64,000 nucleotides of DNA from NCBI RefSeq assembly GCF_932274485.2, contig NC_065879.2, forward strand, positions 34,342,436 to 34,406,435, in the 5' to 3' direction. Positions 48,401-59,520 of the stretch are shown one piece after another. The translations under genes and the position numbers were made by a program. This DNA comes from Patella vulgata. Lineage: Eukaryota; Mollusca; Gastropoda; Patellidae. How positions within the stretch are numbered: the first letter of the stretch is position 1; each line of letters begins with the position of its first letter. The notes below the pieces were generated by a model. It saw only the letters and a program-made list of their open reading frames with translations. It made no database searches and was not told where the DNA came from.

Positions 48401-51400
48401 GTAGGAAGGTTTTTTGCTATTGGACAATCAAACTACTTGACTACCACACTACTACAGACCTTGTGAAACACCAACTTTTTGTATCATAATTTTATTGCAG
48501 ATTGTTATATGTGCTGGACAAAAATATTCCATCAAATTATTTTTGGTGTTGTATTTTATATGATTTATTTGTTTTTTCTTTGTAGTGGCCCAACATTTAA
48601 TAGCCCAACACAGTTCTATAAAGATGTTACATAGTCGAGTTAAAATTATATTGGAATATATCAAAGCTGTACAAGCCGGTTAGTACTATCTTATATTTAT
48701 TAATTTATACATACATAACCATAGATAGAAAACTCAGATCGGACCTTACCAAGATAACATCAGCGCTCGAAATAAACCACGGCAAACGGCAAAACCGGGG
48801 TAAAAGCCAACGCAACCCCCGTCAGCCACGGCATAATTCATATTTTTTTGCCGTGGTAGATCTTATGATCCTAATAATGACTAAATGTACCGGTTATAGT
48901 ACAGTACCAGGAGGATGTCGTCTGACCGTGCAATAATGTCATATATTTGTTTATCATTTTGACGAACGTCTGACAAATATATTGTAATTATCGAATACCG
49001 GTACACTTTTAACCCATGTGCTGTAGGCATATCCATGCTTTACCGTTACAGTGGTGTTATTTTCAACGATTATAAACTAAAATATACATAGAGTGCACGG
49101 ACTGTTGCCTAGTTACTCTGGCTAATGCATGGACAATGTTACCATTCTCGTCATTTGTATTTTTAACTGTATATCGTTTGTCACATACGAAGGACCTGGA
49201 TCGATTCACACCCTTTGTTTATAATTACTACGCCCTATGTAACGGATCGTATAAATTCAAAATATTTATTTTCTTGCTATTCTTTCAAACCAAAATTACA
49301 TAAAATAGATCTGTTTTAGCGTTGTAACAACAATATGCCAAACAAACAATAAATTTTAAATTCATTTCACGAACTTTTTGCGCGTATGGATACACATAGC
49401 TTACTTCCTCCACTCTTTTTGACACTCGTCTGGCATTGATGCCGTCTCACTCTTAATTCTCATCAGTTTTTATTCCATAAATAATGGGGATTAGAAAAAA
49501 AAATCGTCGATAACTGGAAACTAGATAGCATTGGTTGTGAGTTAGAATCCAACAACAGTAATGTTGTTAAACGTATTTACTGTAAGGTATGCTGTGAAGT
49601 ATATGGCAGTCCGGAATCCGTTATGAATGCCAGTGCCACAGATGGGCCTGTACCGGCGTATTTTCCACATCAACGTATTCGTGGAAATGTAATGAGAAGA
49701 ATCGATAAATGGGTTACAGGTACTACTGTAATAAAGAAATGTAATGCCAAAGACCATGTTAATATATTAAAGTACACCAGGATGCATTACTTAGACACTG
49801 TAGTGAAAACCCCCCTGCGTCAAGTTGGCTCTAGTACTAGTACCGGTAGCTGCGATTTGACAGTTGAAGAAAATAATATGTTGAAGTCAAGCCAGATTAC
49901 TATTACCGAATCACGTAGAAAACTGTATGTTTCACACAAAAAACAATTGGTTAAAAAATTCCAACTTGCCCATTTTGTTGCTGCAAATACCCGGCTATTT
50001 ACCGACTAGCAAATTTTGAAAAAAATATTCATGGTGTTGATTTGGGAGGTGGGTATCTCTCAGACAAATCTGGGCGTGAAATGGTCTCAGTATTAGCACA
50101 CTGCATAAGAAAACAGGAAGTTACAGAACCCTTAAATGATAAACAAAGAATTTATTATTCACTTTTCTATGATGGGTCTAGTAGTGCCAAAACAATGGAT
50201 GAAAAAGAATTGTATGTAAACAAAACTTGCAAAGATGGAAGCCCAAGTTCCAAATACTGTTATTAGAAGAACCAGAAAACTCAGATGCAGAGGGCCTTAA
50301 GGTGGCTTTGACAACTTGCATGAACAAACAAGGATTTGTCTTCAATAGAAGTGAACGACAGATAGGCAATGGTAGCGATGGAGCTGCTGTGAACAATAAA
50401 CTTTTTGAAATGGAAAAAAATGATATAGGTGATCATCTTATACAAGGATGGTGTGCGAATCATAAAAATGAACTAGGAATAAAGGACAGTTTAAGGGATT
50501 GCAACTTAATTCTGAATGTCAGGAACTGCTAGACAGCGTTTTTTATTTCTTCAAACGTGCTAATTTGAAGTTCAGGTTACTGAAAAGACAGGCATTGTTC
50601 ATAAATCAAAAACTATATAAATATAAAAGACCTAATGGAACTAGGTGGGTGTCTCATTAAGTGGATTCCTCCGACAGTTTTATCAAAAACCTTCCTATTT
50701 TTTTGCCTTTTGTAATCAACAAATCCATTCGCCACACAAAAAAACTATGAAAGATTCTCGTCTAAAGCTTCAGGGGTTGTTAAAAAATTCATCAAAACTA
50801 CCTACTTTGATTTTTCTTTGTGCTCGGAAAGATATTCTTTCATATATGACACCGTTTTCAAATATTTTACAAAAGCACGAATTGCTTGTGCCTGAAGGAG
50901 TTACATCGATGAAAGCACTCATTCAAACACTAGAAAAGTTAAAGGACTTGGTCCATGAAAAAGGTTCAGATGCATTGTACATGGAAGAGTACTTCCCCAC
51001 ATTAGCCAAGTTATGCTGGCCTTTCTTAAAGGAAGACATTCCAGATCAACTTTTAACTGCACGCAACTCGTGGGAATCCCGGTTTTGCTGTGCACTCAGT
51101 TGGGGATTCTAACAAAAAGTCATTCCATGGGTATGCTATGACAACTACCTTGGAGGAAGCTCTGTCGTTGGTCATAAGAAATTTAGAAGCTATTCTTGAA
51201 AATTTATGTGTTAACATAAAACAGAGATTTTCCAATTTTACTGATAACCCTATTTATTTGGCTGTAGCCAATCTTTTGGACACGAAGGGGTACCAATTTA
51301 AGAATAAAGCAGATATTAAGCAATCGATACAACTATTAACTGAACATTTTTCACCAGTGTTAGCGGCAAATGGCTGTGACACTTTGAAAATACAACAATA

Positions 51401-54400
51401 ATTTGATACGGTGCATCTCAATGTTAAAACATTTAAAAAAAATTCATCAAGTCACAATGTTTGGCCGCAACGTTTTCAGTCAAGACTTGATTTAGTTATT
51501 GATAATTTTTTGCATTTAGCAGAAATCGCAATAGTTGTACCGATAAGTAGTGCTGAGGTTGAGAGAGTATTCAGCAAATTTGTAAAAAAATTTAACAAAA
51601 GACAGACAATCTTTAAAAAATCAGACAAATGAAGATTTGTTAATAATTAGCAGTTATAGTGTCAGTTTCAATAATTGTGAAGAGCTGTACAATAAAGCCG
51701 TTGAACACTTTCTCCAAACAAATCCTGATGGCGGTGTCGCCAAAAGAAAGAAATAGACGTCCCTGGGGGTATAAACTAAAACGTAAATTGACAGTATCTT
51801 CAGATAGTGCTACATGTAGAAAGAGGAATTGTTTATTTTTGCCATCAGACTCCAATGACACTGATCCCCCACTGACTGATAGTGAAAGTGGCAATGATTA
51901 TGCAGATATAAATAATGTGGATGTAGCCGAAATATCTGTTATTTCTACATCAGATTCAGAATCTGATTCATTTTAAGTTTAATCTTGAATGGATGCATCA
52001 GTTACGTGTAGGACTATGATAAAAAGACTATGAAAGGCTTTTTGAACAGTTGTTTTCGTTTTTAGTAAATTAATTAGCAGAATTTTCATTATTGTAAAAC
52101 TACAGTAAATAACTACAATGGTATATGTAATACCACTTATATTAGTTTTGTTATCATGTGTATAATAAATAAATTTTATCCATCTTGAAAAGTTAAGAAA
52201 AGTAGTGATTTTGATATACAAAAAATGCTGTGGTGCCGTAGCAGTACCATTCTGCCACGGCATTTTTCATTTTTTTGTGCCGTGGTAGAAAATTCTTAAT
52301 TTCGAGGACTGTAACATTGTTACTTTGTTTTGCTTTTCAACTTTTGATGGATTTTTGGTTCACTGAAAAAATTCTCACTTCATTGGTTAGAGAAATTGTG
52401 TTTTCTTTCAGGAAAAATACCTAAAAATCATGATGTTCTTCGAGAAGCTTACAGTCTGTGTTACCGGTTACCAGTTTTAAATACTCACACATTTAAAGAA
52501 GATTTTTATAATGTAAGTTAAAGATGCTGATCGTCATTTGAAGAATTTCGAATCCCTTGTAAACTACAATATTGTAAAAATTGAATCTCTAATATCCAAA
52601 TTATTCAATTCCATTCAACATTTATAATGATATGATGAATTGAACATAAATATTAGTGAATTAGCAGTATGGGATTTTATTTAGATGTTTGTCATGGTAG
52701 AAGGACACCTGACTCTCAACCAGAATCAACCCTGTATAAATCCTAGCATAAATTGTGAAGAACAATAATTATACTGACATCTCCAGGACACTTTTCTGCA
52801 ACATATTTATCATATGTCAGTCCCAACATGACCTAGTTGTGTAGAGTGAAATTTAAATTAATATGTTTAATAGTTGATATTTAAACATTATGCAAGAGCT
52901 AAATCTGCAGGTCTTTCTTTAGGTCTGAAATGTTATCTAAATTATTAATTCGACATTAATTAACTTATCCAGACCATAATCAACTCTCAATGTCTTCGCT
53001 AGCCTGCGATGTTTATTGGATTAGGTTCCAATTTGCTGTTAGACTTCCATTCATTATTTAATCATGAAATGGATAATCAAGACTTATGTTTTTTATCGTA
53101 CTGACTTTAGTAATGATGATCGAGGCTAGTCCGAAAATTCAATCGCTAAAATCTTGGTTCAGAGTAGAACAATTTAACTGAAATTTTCAGCAAATTCCCT
53201 TTACATTATCTAATTTTTAACTGTTATTATGAGAACTGCCAGCTATTTATCTAATCTCCCATAATGTATCTTTAATATATTTTTAGCAATGTAATGATGT
53301 TGGGTTAATGGCATATCTTGGAGCAATGACAAAAGGATGTAATACAATGAACCAGGTAGGTGAATTTATATTAAACATGACAAATACGTATTTTGAACTG
53401 CTGACATATGCTTTTTGCAACGTGAACATTGAAATAATATTGGCAACATGATCCTTCCATAAGCAACCCCGCCTAACTCGTTGGAGGTAGCTCGACCTGT
53501 CTATTGCTAGGGACGGTAGAGATTGATTCTTGAATTCAAAATTATTCAGTGGTTTTGAATTATGAAACTTACTGAAACTTGCTGAAAAATTGTCAAGATT
53601 TGTAAAAGTATGAATTTGAATGATTGCTTTCTTATCTTTACAGATACATTATAAATGTCATATTAACTACGTTAAACTTTGGATAAGTCGGATTCATAAA
53701 AGTCGGATTTTCACTCAACTCAGATAAAATCGTTTGGACCCTTTGATCCTGCACATTTTTCTTATTAAATTTCTAGGTGTAAGTCAGATTTTCTAAGTCG
53801 GCTCTTTGCTCAACTCGGATTGAAATGTTCGATCCATTTGATCTAATTCCGGCTTTTTTCCTTCACCTAAGTCGGATCGCCAGTATCTTCAGAATTTGAC
53901 TTAGTCAGTTTCGTCTCGATGGTCTAAAACACGGTTAGGTATTCCACGAACAGAGCCCCAAAATATTTTCCCCAATCAAATCAGCCTATTTGTCGCAACG
54001 CAATAACGGGAAAATTCGAAACTTGCTGTTTGCTGTATGAGACACTTTCCTGGAAAATTTAGGACATTTTTCAAAGATGGCGACAAAACGAAAGTTATCT
54101 ACTTGCACCAAAATGGAAGTTATCTACTCGCACTTACAAACAAAACCTTTAAATGTGCCTTTGAATCAACTATTTTTCGGCTCTTGCAGTTTATTTCTAA
54201 TCGAGCTAAGATTGAATTTCGGTCTTCGGCTAACTCGGATCTTCGCTTAACACAGGGGGGTTGGATGGCTGAATGGTTAGCGTGCGCGCGCTGTATCATA
54301 AAGTCTGTCATTGAGTCGACTGGCGTGGTTTCGAATCCCCGGTTGTACATGACAAGGAGCAGGGTCGCCTGTCTAACCTCGTGGGTTTTCTCCAGGTCCT

Positions 54401-54512
54401 CCGGTTTCCTCCCACTGCTAAAGACCCCTATGCGCAAGCGAATTCTTGAAATAAAATTAAACCATATGTTAGTCCCGAAATGACCTAGTTTGTGTCGAGT
54501 GGAGTTAAACCC

Positions 54513-54557
<45 letters not shown>

Positions 54558-54749
54558 TAACACAGATAAAATTGGTTAGTCCACTTAGATTCGACTTATG
54601 CAAAGTTTACTGTACAATTAAATGCTGATCTGTGCTATCGAATTATATAGAAATTAATGTGTTCATTTCAATTTCAGTTTATTACCAAATTTAATGTTTT
54701 ATATGACAGACAAGGTATGGGAAGAAGAATGAGAGGGTTATTCTTTTAG
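42492..54749 (+). CDS. COPS6: COP9 signalosome subunit 6, ten coding exons
   Basis: Subunit of the nuclear and cytoplasmic COP9 signalosome, which removes NEDD8 from cullin-RING ligases; CSN6 is the non-catalytic MPN partner of CSN5. Coding exons: 42492-42654, 43064-43195, 43787-43875, 46326-46397, 46685-46732, 47116-47230, 48586-48678, 52412-52512, 53287-53355, 54678-54749. All borders are AG/GT with matching phases, giving 954 nt and 317 residues (human 327). It reads [112 protein letters not shown] and ends GRRMRGLFF, matching animal CSN6 throughout. The JAMM HxH motif is absent (GWYTTG), normal for CSN6. A GTG at 42462 is in frame but ATG 42492 fits the family. Introns are packed with transposons. 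Confidence 0.97.
43241..43660 (-). mobile_element. MITE family M2 in COPS6 intron 2
   Basis: Reverse orientation: TTAA at 43241-43244, the signature rc 'aaataaagacctgcaatagg' near 43610-43630, and the end 'gctcttacataatgcatctt'. The right TTAA is mutated (TTGAA). It fills most of intron 2. Confidence 0.75.
43948..45040. repeat. Family A array, about six ~155 bp units (COPS6 intron 3)
   Basis: It opens with 'tatacgcccacattttcatgtgg' and CTGTCCGTCCGGACGTACG. Then 'gtgga/gtggtc..ctctag..gtcacaatttt' recurs near 44030, 44186, 44319, 44478, 44637 and 44806. It closes with 'ttgcctggcaacc' (about 45010). This is the longest family A copy in the window. Confidence 0.85.
45150..45578 (+). mobile_element. 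SINE family A, full copy plus head-to-tail partial copy
   Basis: A full SINE (45150-45415) is followed by a headless second body (45427-45578). The 11-mer ctttaattgtt occurs three times: before the first copy (45139-45149), between them (45416-45426) and after the second (45579-45589). Either a second truncated insertion used the same target, or unequal exchange duplicated SINE plus flank. COPS6 intron 3. Confidence 0.88.
45858..46256 (+). mobile_element. MITE family M2 in COPS6 intron 3
   Basis: The left end 'gcatacattatggaagagc' has lost its TTAA; 'ctattgtaggtctttctttaggcc' is present; the right end 'atgatgtttcTTTAA' has TTAA 46253-46256. It ends about 70 bp before exon 4. Confidence 0.8.
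47966..48242 (+). mobile_element. SINE family A in COPS6 intron 6
   Basis: The head TGGCTGAATGGTTAGCTTG is followed by a weakened box B (GGTTTTAATTCCCC), a complete body and a short CT tail. Flanking tttgaag at 47957-47963 and 48243-48249 is probably the rest of the target duplication. Confidence 0.9.
48761..52311 (+). mobile_element. hAT-type DNA transposon in COPS6 intron 7
   Basis: Terminal inverted repeats CAGCGCTCGAAATAA (left) and CAGTCCTCGAAATTAAG (rc of right) fit the hAT CAG..TCGAAAT style. TAACAT flanks both sides (48755-48760, 52312-52317). Subterminal CCACGGCA/TGCCGTGG words cluster just inside each end. Length about 3.55 kb with a decayed transposase. It makes up most of the 3.7 kb intron. 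Confidence 0.9.
49490..51750 (+). pseudogene. hAT transposase (ZNF862/KIAA1586-like), decayed
   Basis: The plus-strand reading, scattered over several frames, shows a zinc-finger-like start ([10 protein letters not shown], then [16 protein letters not shown]), a RNase-H-like middle (NGTRWVSH near 50630-50658; [15 protein letters not shown] near 49960), and the hAT dimerisation signature [14 protein letters not shown] (about 51540-51580). The likely end is about 51746 (..GGVAKRKK). At least six frame changes or stops separate the parts. The finger plus NGTRW recall hAT lineages that gave rise to vertebrate ZNF862-like genes. Confidence 0.85.
52881..53275 (+). mobile_element. MITE family M2 abutting COPS6 exon 9
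   Basis: TTAA 52881-52884 and 53272-53275, inner signature 'gcaggtctttctttagg', right end 'cataatgtatc'. Only 11 bases (tatatttttag) separate it from exon 9, so the branch point of intron 8 must lie within the element. Confidence 0.88.
53670..54612. mobile_element. pogo/Tigger-like non-autonomous element (COPS6 intron 9)
   Basis: The left end CGTTAAACTTTGGATAAGTC and right end (rc CAGTAAACTTTGCATAAGTC) are inverted repeats, flanked by TA (53668-53669, 54613-54614). The 'aagtcggattt..ctcaactcgga' word recurs inside both ends. TA duplication and AAACTTxGxATAAGTCG ends suit pogo-like elements. No transposase; a SINE sits inside. Confidence 0.65.
54256..54550 (+). mobile_element. SINE family A nested in the pogo-like element
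   Basis: Complete head (TGGCTGAATGGTTAGCGTG, GGTTTCGAATCCCC), body and a 40-base (CT)n tail. A perfect 13 bp target duplication tcgcttaacacag lies at 54243-54255 and 54551-54563. Younger than its host element. Confidence 0.95.
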
Positions 54750-55030
54750 TTTATAAAACCTAAAGACTGTTTTTTGAATGTGATGTATTTTGTTTTGTAT
54801 GTTCTGTTTCTGATTAATGTGGCCCATAGCATAAAACAAGACCATAGTTAAAGAGACCTGTACAGTGAATCTTACTGAAATAATCTGTAGGTTTACTAAC
54901 TTCATTCTGCTTTATGCATGGACCTGTCATTTTATAAACAGTCCTAAGTGACAAAGAATATTTCTTTGTTATGTGAAAAGAAAGATGGAAAAATAATAAG
55001 ATTGTATATTTGTATTATTATTATAAGAGA

Positions 55031-55036
55031 AATAAA
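55031..55036 (+). promoter_or_regulatory. Candidate COPS6 polyadenylation signal
   Basis: AATAAA lies 282 bases after the COPS6 stop in AT-rich sequence. It is the first canonical hexamer I noticed downstream. Confidence 0.5.
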
Positions 55037-55620
55037 ATGAATGTCCACCATATGATGGTCATATGATTGAACACAGAACCTATTTGGTTTCCCAATTTAA
55101 TATTTAAAGTTTCCTTCTCCATATGGTTGTGAAATACCCAGAAAAGTGAAATACTCTGTTGAATCGAGCTTCACATAAATGCTACAATAACGCTGGGAAA
55201 TACTGGGAGGAGTAGAGTCAGTTTACTGGATAGCCGATGTCTCCGGAGAATGAATTTAAGTTGACTGTGCTATGATGGAAATATTTGCTCGGACAGTGAC
55301 ATCAGGCCTTCTCTTATTGTCCCCCGCCTTTCAAAGAAAGCAGGAGTCTGTCTGTCCGTCACACTTTTTGGGGGACATAACTATCCTAATTGAAGTAGAA
55401 TGTTCAAACTTTGTGTAGGTGTTTATTAGGTCAATGCCTTGATAGAGTTCGAAGATGAGCATTTTCTGCTTAGGGTAAGCAGAGATAAGCAGTTTGATTG
55501 GTTGATGCTTTGGGACACGATAACTTTAGTTCTAATTAAGTGCCTGTGATGAAACTTGGTGTATAGTTTCATTACATCAATACCTTGACTAAGTTCCATA
55601 ATGAGCATTTTCTGCTGAGG

Positions 55621-55922
55621 ATTGGGGGACTGGATGGCCAAATGGTTAGCGCGTGCATGTCGTATTATAAGGTCTGTTATGAGTCAACTGGCGTGGTTTC
55701 AATTCCCGGGTTGTAGGTGATAAAGAGTAGGGTTGCCTGTCCAACCTCATGGGTTTTCTCCGAGTCCTCTGAGTTCCTCCCACTGCTAAAGACCCCTATG
55801 CGCAAGCGAATTATTGAAATAAAATTGAACCATATGTTAGTCCTGAAATGACCTGGTTTGTGTTGAGTTAAACCCCATTTTTCACCTCCCTCCCTCCCTC
55901 TCTCTCTCTCTCTCTCTCTGTC
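55621..55922 (+). mobile_element. SINE family A nested in family B' array
   Basis: tRNA-like head (TGGCCAAATGGTTAGCGCG), body and a CT-rich tail. tctgctgagg flanks at 55611-55620 and 55923-55932 as the target duplication. The array phrase 'ttttctgctgaggg' is restored if the SINE is removed. Confidence 0.93.
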
Positions 55923-56112
55923 TCTGCTGAGGGTAAGCATTCTGATTGGTGAGACTTTGGAACAAAATAACAGAATGTTCACACCTGGTGTAGGTGTTTA
56001 TTAGTTAAATGCCTTGATGGAGTTAAAAGATGAGAATTTTTTGCTAAAGGTAAGCAGATATATAAGCCATTAGATTGGTTAATGCTTTGGGACGCGATAA
56101 CTTTAGTTCTGA

Positions 56113-56471
56113 TTAAAGGAGCATTATAGGATATTAGATAAAGAGTTAAAAGTTCTCACTATAATAGTTTTAAAAAACAGATAACGTAAATAGAATATGC
56201 TGAAAATTGCAGCACTCTGAACCGAGATATTAGCTTTTGAATTTTAGGATAGTCGACCATCAATAAACAAAGTCTTGATTATCCATTTTTATGTTAAATT
56301 TTATTTTACAAAAAATGTATTCCAATCTGCTAAATATCGCAGGTCAGAGATGGCATCGAGAGTTGATTATGGTTTGGATAATTAATGTCTAATTAATGAT
56401 TTAGATAACATTTCATGCCTAAAGAAAGACCTGCAATAGGCAGATTTAGCTCTTGCATAATGTATGTTTAA
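56113..56471 (-). mobile_element. MITE family M2 nested in family B' array
   Basis: TTAA 56113-56116 and 56468-56471; the inner signature is rc (cctaaagaaagacctgcaatagg). Its left tip 'aggagcattatagg' resembles the M1 tip, suggesting M1 and M2 share a transposase source. Confidence 0.85.
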
Positions 56472-56844
56472 GTGAGAGTGATGTAGTTTCATAACATAAT
56501 ACCTTGACTAAGTTCAATAATGAACATTTTCTGCACAGGGCAAGCAGAGCGATAAGCAATTTGATTGGCTGAGACTTTGGAAGGAACACAATAACTCTCC
56601 TAATTGAGGTAGAATGTTCAAACTTGGCCCAGATTTAAGTTCATCCACGACCTTTTGTCATTATTGCTGCCCCCGTTGTTGTTCCATATATATTTGCTAG
56701 CTGTATATTCGGATATTAGGTCCTCGCGCATTTCGAACTGAAGATGTTACAACAGTTTTCTCGTCCAGGCAAACAGAAAAGGCTTGACATAACTTGCTAT
56801 AGGTAGATCTTTTATTCGCTGGAGAATTTTGTCATTTTTATACG

Positions 56845-57110
56845 CCAACATGTTTAACTTTGTTGAATCTTGTGAACGCTTGAATGACAAAAGTTATCAC
56901 CGAATCTGTATGAAATTATATGCATCATTTAAATTAGTGAAATGAAGAATCCTATTGAATGTTAGCAATTTCCGTCAATTACTTCTAGAGTTATGGCACT
57001 TGTTTTACTTTGTTGAACCTTGTGAACGTTCAAACGACAAAAGTTATCATCCGATCTGTATGAAATTTATATGCATTATTTGAATTAGTAAAACGAAAGA
57101 GCCTGTCGAT
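56845..57110. repeat. Two tandem ~150 bp units (family C)
   Basis: 'ttaactttgttgaa.cttgtgaacg.t..a.gacaaaagttatca.c.gatctgtatgaaat' occurs at about 56850 and 57007, with the shared continuation 'tatatgca..atttgaattagt.aaa'. It precedes 'tttcggcgggggacatcag'. Confidence 0.75.
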
Positions 57111-57399
57111 CTATTTATTTTGGGATTTCGGCGGGGGACATCAGTCTCACTGTTGGCTTGTTTTAATTTCAAACTGTCATTAGATTTTTAACAAGCTAGC
57201 AATGTTATACATTGAACCTCAGTGTTTCGTTCGTACCATCCAAAATGTTAGACGCTTTGCCTTGACATGACCGCGTCCTGGGTCACTAACAAAGAGAATC
57301 CAGGCTGGGAGGCAAATCCCAGAGACTTTCTTGGCCAACACCTGGGTTTCCTAGTTAGCGAGCCAGCATCATTCTTATGAAGGCTATCTCTTAATGTAG

Positions 57400-57709
57400 A
57401 ACTAATAAGACGTTGGTCGCCAACCTGGTTGTCCTGTGTTCGATCCCCGTGTTGGTCGAGAAAGTTCATCGGATTTATTTTTGCGTCCTTCCCTATTGTT
57501 AGTGGTGCATGAAGGAGGGTCTGTCATGGAACAATGTAGGCTATAGTTGTTCAGATGGTACATAAAACTGAGGTCCATTGTGCACATTGGCGTGCAGGTA
57601 ACCCTTGACAGTTGGAATTGGAAATAACAGTAGGCCGCAGCAGTGTATGCCCGTCTTGACTATGCCCCAGTCGTTGCAGAAAAGTGGGACTTTAAACCCC
57701 ATTTAATTC
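57400..57709 (+). mobile_element. SINE family B, diverged
   Basis: Box B-like GTGTTCGATCCC, 'ttggtcgagaaagttcatc', 'tgtgcacattggcgtgcagg', 'ttgacagttggaattgg' and 'tatgcccgtcttgac' are present. The first part of the head is damaged. An inverted family B-like piece lies just before it (about 57310-57370). Confidence 0.8.
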
Positions 57710-57916
57710 CCTTGCTAAATACTTTGTTCCTTATCCTAGGAAATAGTGTTGAATTAATCAATTTGTGTCAGATATGGCGAGAGATGTTCATTTTGACGAA
57801 CAAAGAAGAATCACGGTGAAAAATAGACAGTGCCAAAGGTAAATCCGCACTGGAAGCGAGAAGTTGGTATATGAATATGTATGTGATTAACCCAACAGAT
57901 TTGATAATAAATCGGG

Positions 57917-58195
57917 GGGGGGGGGATGGCCGAATGGTTAGCACATGCGCGCTGCGCTGTATCATACGGTCTGTCATTTAGTCAACTGGCGGGGTTTCGA
58001 TTCCCCGGTTGTACGTGACAAGGAGTAGGGTCGCCTGTCCAGCCTCGTGGGTTTTCTCCGGGTCCTCCGGTTTCCTCCCACTGCTAAAGAACCCTACGCG
58101 CAAGCGAATTATTGAAATAAAATTGAACCATGTGTTAGTCCCGAAATGACCTAATTTGTGTCGAGTGGACGTTAAACCCCGTTTCTCTCTCTCTC
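57917..58195 (+). mobile_element. SINE family A with 14 bp target duplication
   Basis: The head TGGCCGAATGGTTAGCACA has a 5-base duplication (gctgcgctg). Box B is GGTTTCGATTCCCC; body complete. gataataaatcggg at 57903-57916 and 58196-58209 is a perfect duplication. A recent insertion. Confidence 0.95.
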
Positions 58196-58708
58196 GATAA
58201 TAAATCGGGCTGTCAGCCCAAAATAGCTTTTATGCTATCTCTGAATTACTGACCCCATCCCCCACTTACCGCACCAAGACCACCTTTAATTTATCAACCA
58301 GCGGTTTTTGATCAATCGTGAACCACAATCCACTCTATGTAATTAACTAGATAATTAACACTGCAGTATTTAAATCTAGATTTAGATGACCTTTAGTGAA
58401 CCCGAGGCAGGATCTACTTTAGGATTTAATAGGCCTATAATCAAAGACAGGCTTATTATAGTTATTAATGGACAGAGAAAGCGTCACATTATGACGAAAA
58501 CAACAGCAAAAGTCAAAATATTGCGAAATGAATTACCTGTCATTATCTACCGAATTCTTAGTTGTAAAATGTTAATGAATACTTTAGAAGTATATTTTAA
58601 CCAACTTGGTTTCTATGTTCGGTACCTAACGTCAATTATATATCACAAAGATAGACAAACACGTTGTTGTTACAGATTTTTACACTTATTTCAATTTAAG
58701 TTGTATTC

Positions 58709-59070
58709 AGCTTGGCTAGGTGGTTAAGACGCTGGCTCGCTAGCCTGGAGGTCGGGTGTTCGATCCCTGCATTGGTCGAGAAAGTTCATCCAGATTTTCC
58801 GGCGTGGTTCCCCCTTGTCAGTGATGCAGGACGGAGGGCCTGACAAGAACAGTTGTCTAGTCCTTCGGATGAGACGAAAAATCGAGGTCCCGTGTATACA
58901 TTGGAATGCACGTCAAAGATCCCTTGGCAGTTGGTATTCGATATAAGAGTAGGTGATAGTGCCGCTGCCTGGGCAAAATTTCCCTCATAGCACACTGTAT
59001 GGCGTATGTCCGTCTTCATTAGCCCAGTATAGGAGCAGAACAGTAGGACGTTAAACCCCATTTCATTTCA
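58709..59070 (+). mobile_element. SINE family B, best-preserved copy
   Basis: The head GGCTAGGTGGTTAAGACGCT has the arm 'ggctcgctagcctggag' and box B GGTGTTCGATCCC, giving a nearly intact tRNA-like start. Body as at 23.4 kb; tail tttcatttca. A further degenerate scrap of family B follows near 59180-59235. Confidence 0.92.
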
Positions 59071-59354
59071 TGTCTTAATATAGCATACTATATATAGCGG
59101 TTTTATCTGTTAAGAGTCGTATAAACATTCAGTAGTGGACCGAGAAGTTTGGTTTTCACTTGTATGGGGATGCAAGGAGTTGTATGTACTAAGTTGGCAA
59201 TGCACATGAAAGATCCATTGGATCAGTTCCTGGACAAGTGTTTAGGAAAGATTAAATTCTTGTAATACATGGCGTAACACGTTCAGGCTGTTGTCCATAG
59301 GTCCATCCACTAATAACATTACCCTAACAACAAAATAGAAAAACAAACAAAATT

Positions 59355-59360
59355 TTTATT
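59355..59360 (-). promoter_or_regulatory. Candidate polyadenylation signal of the FYKR precursor
   Basis: On the minus strand AATAAA lies about 160 bases after the stop codon of the precursor, a normal 3' UTR distance. Confidence 0.55.
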
Positions 59361-59520
59361 TGACCAACGAATATTGTGAGTAATCAGACAGATATTACCA
59401 ACTTAATTAATCTTGACATCTGTGTTGAATATTGCTGCAAAAACAAGGCGGTAGGGAGTTTTCAGTCCTTGTTGATTTGTTTTGGCGAATGCATTTCTAT
59501 TGATGCACTTAGCGGACGGT

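Larger units (their letters stand above)
55318..56680 (+). repeat. Family B' array with nested insertions
   Basis: It starts 'gtcccccgcctttcaaagaaagcagg' and 'ctgtctgtccgtcacacttttt'. Units carry 'aatgccttgat.gagtt.aagatgag.attttctgct', 'ttgattggttgatgctttggga' and 'ataactttagttct.attaa'. A SINE (55621-55922) and an M2 MITE (56113-56471) interrupt it. The inverted copy is at 40.9-41.7 kb. Confidence 0.85.

Noticed and set aside
54256-54483. Recurring ~75-codon frame ([18 protein letters not shown]) in SINE copies at 7.2, 48.0, 54.3 and 62.4 kb
   Set aside because: It follows the SINE body, including tRNA-derived sequence; it stays open because the copies are similar, not because it is a gene.
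57917-58000. tRNA-like sequences with box A and box B
   Set aside because: They are SINE heads; they lack a foldable acceptor stem pairing and continue into the SINE body, so they are not tRNA genes.
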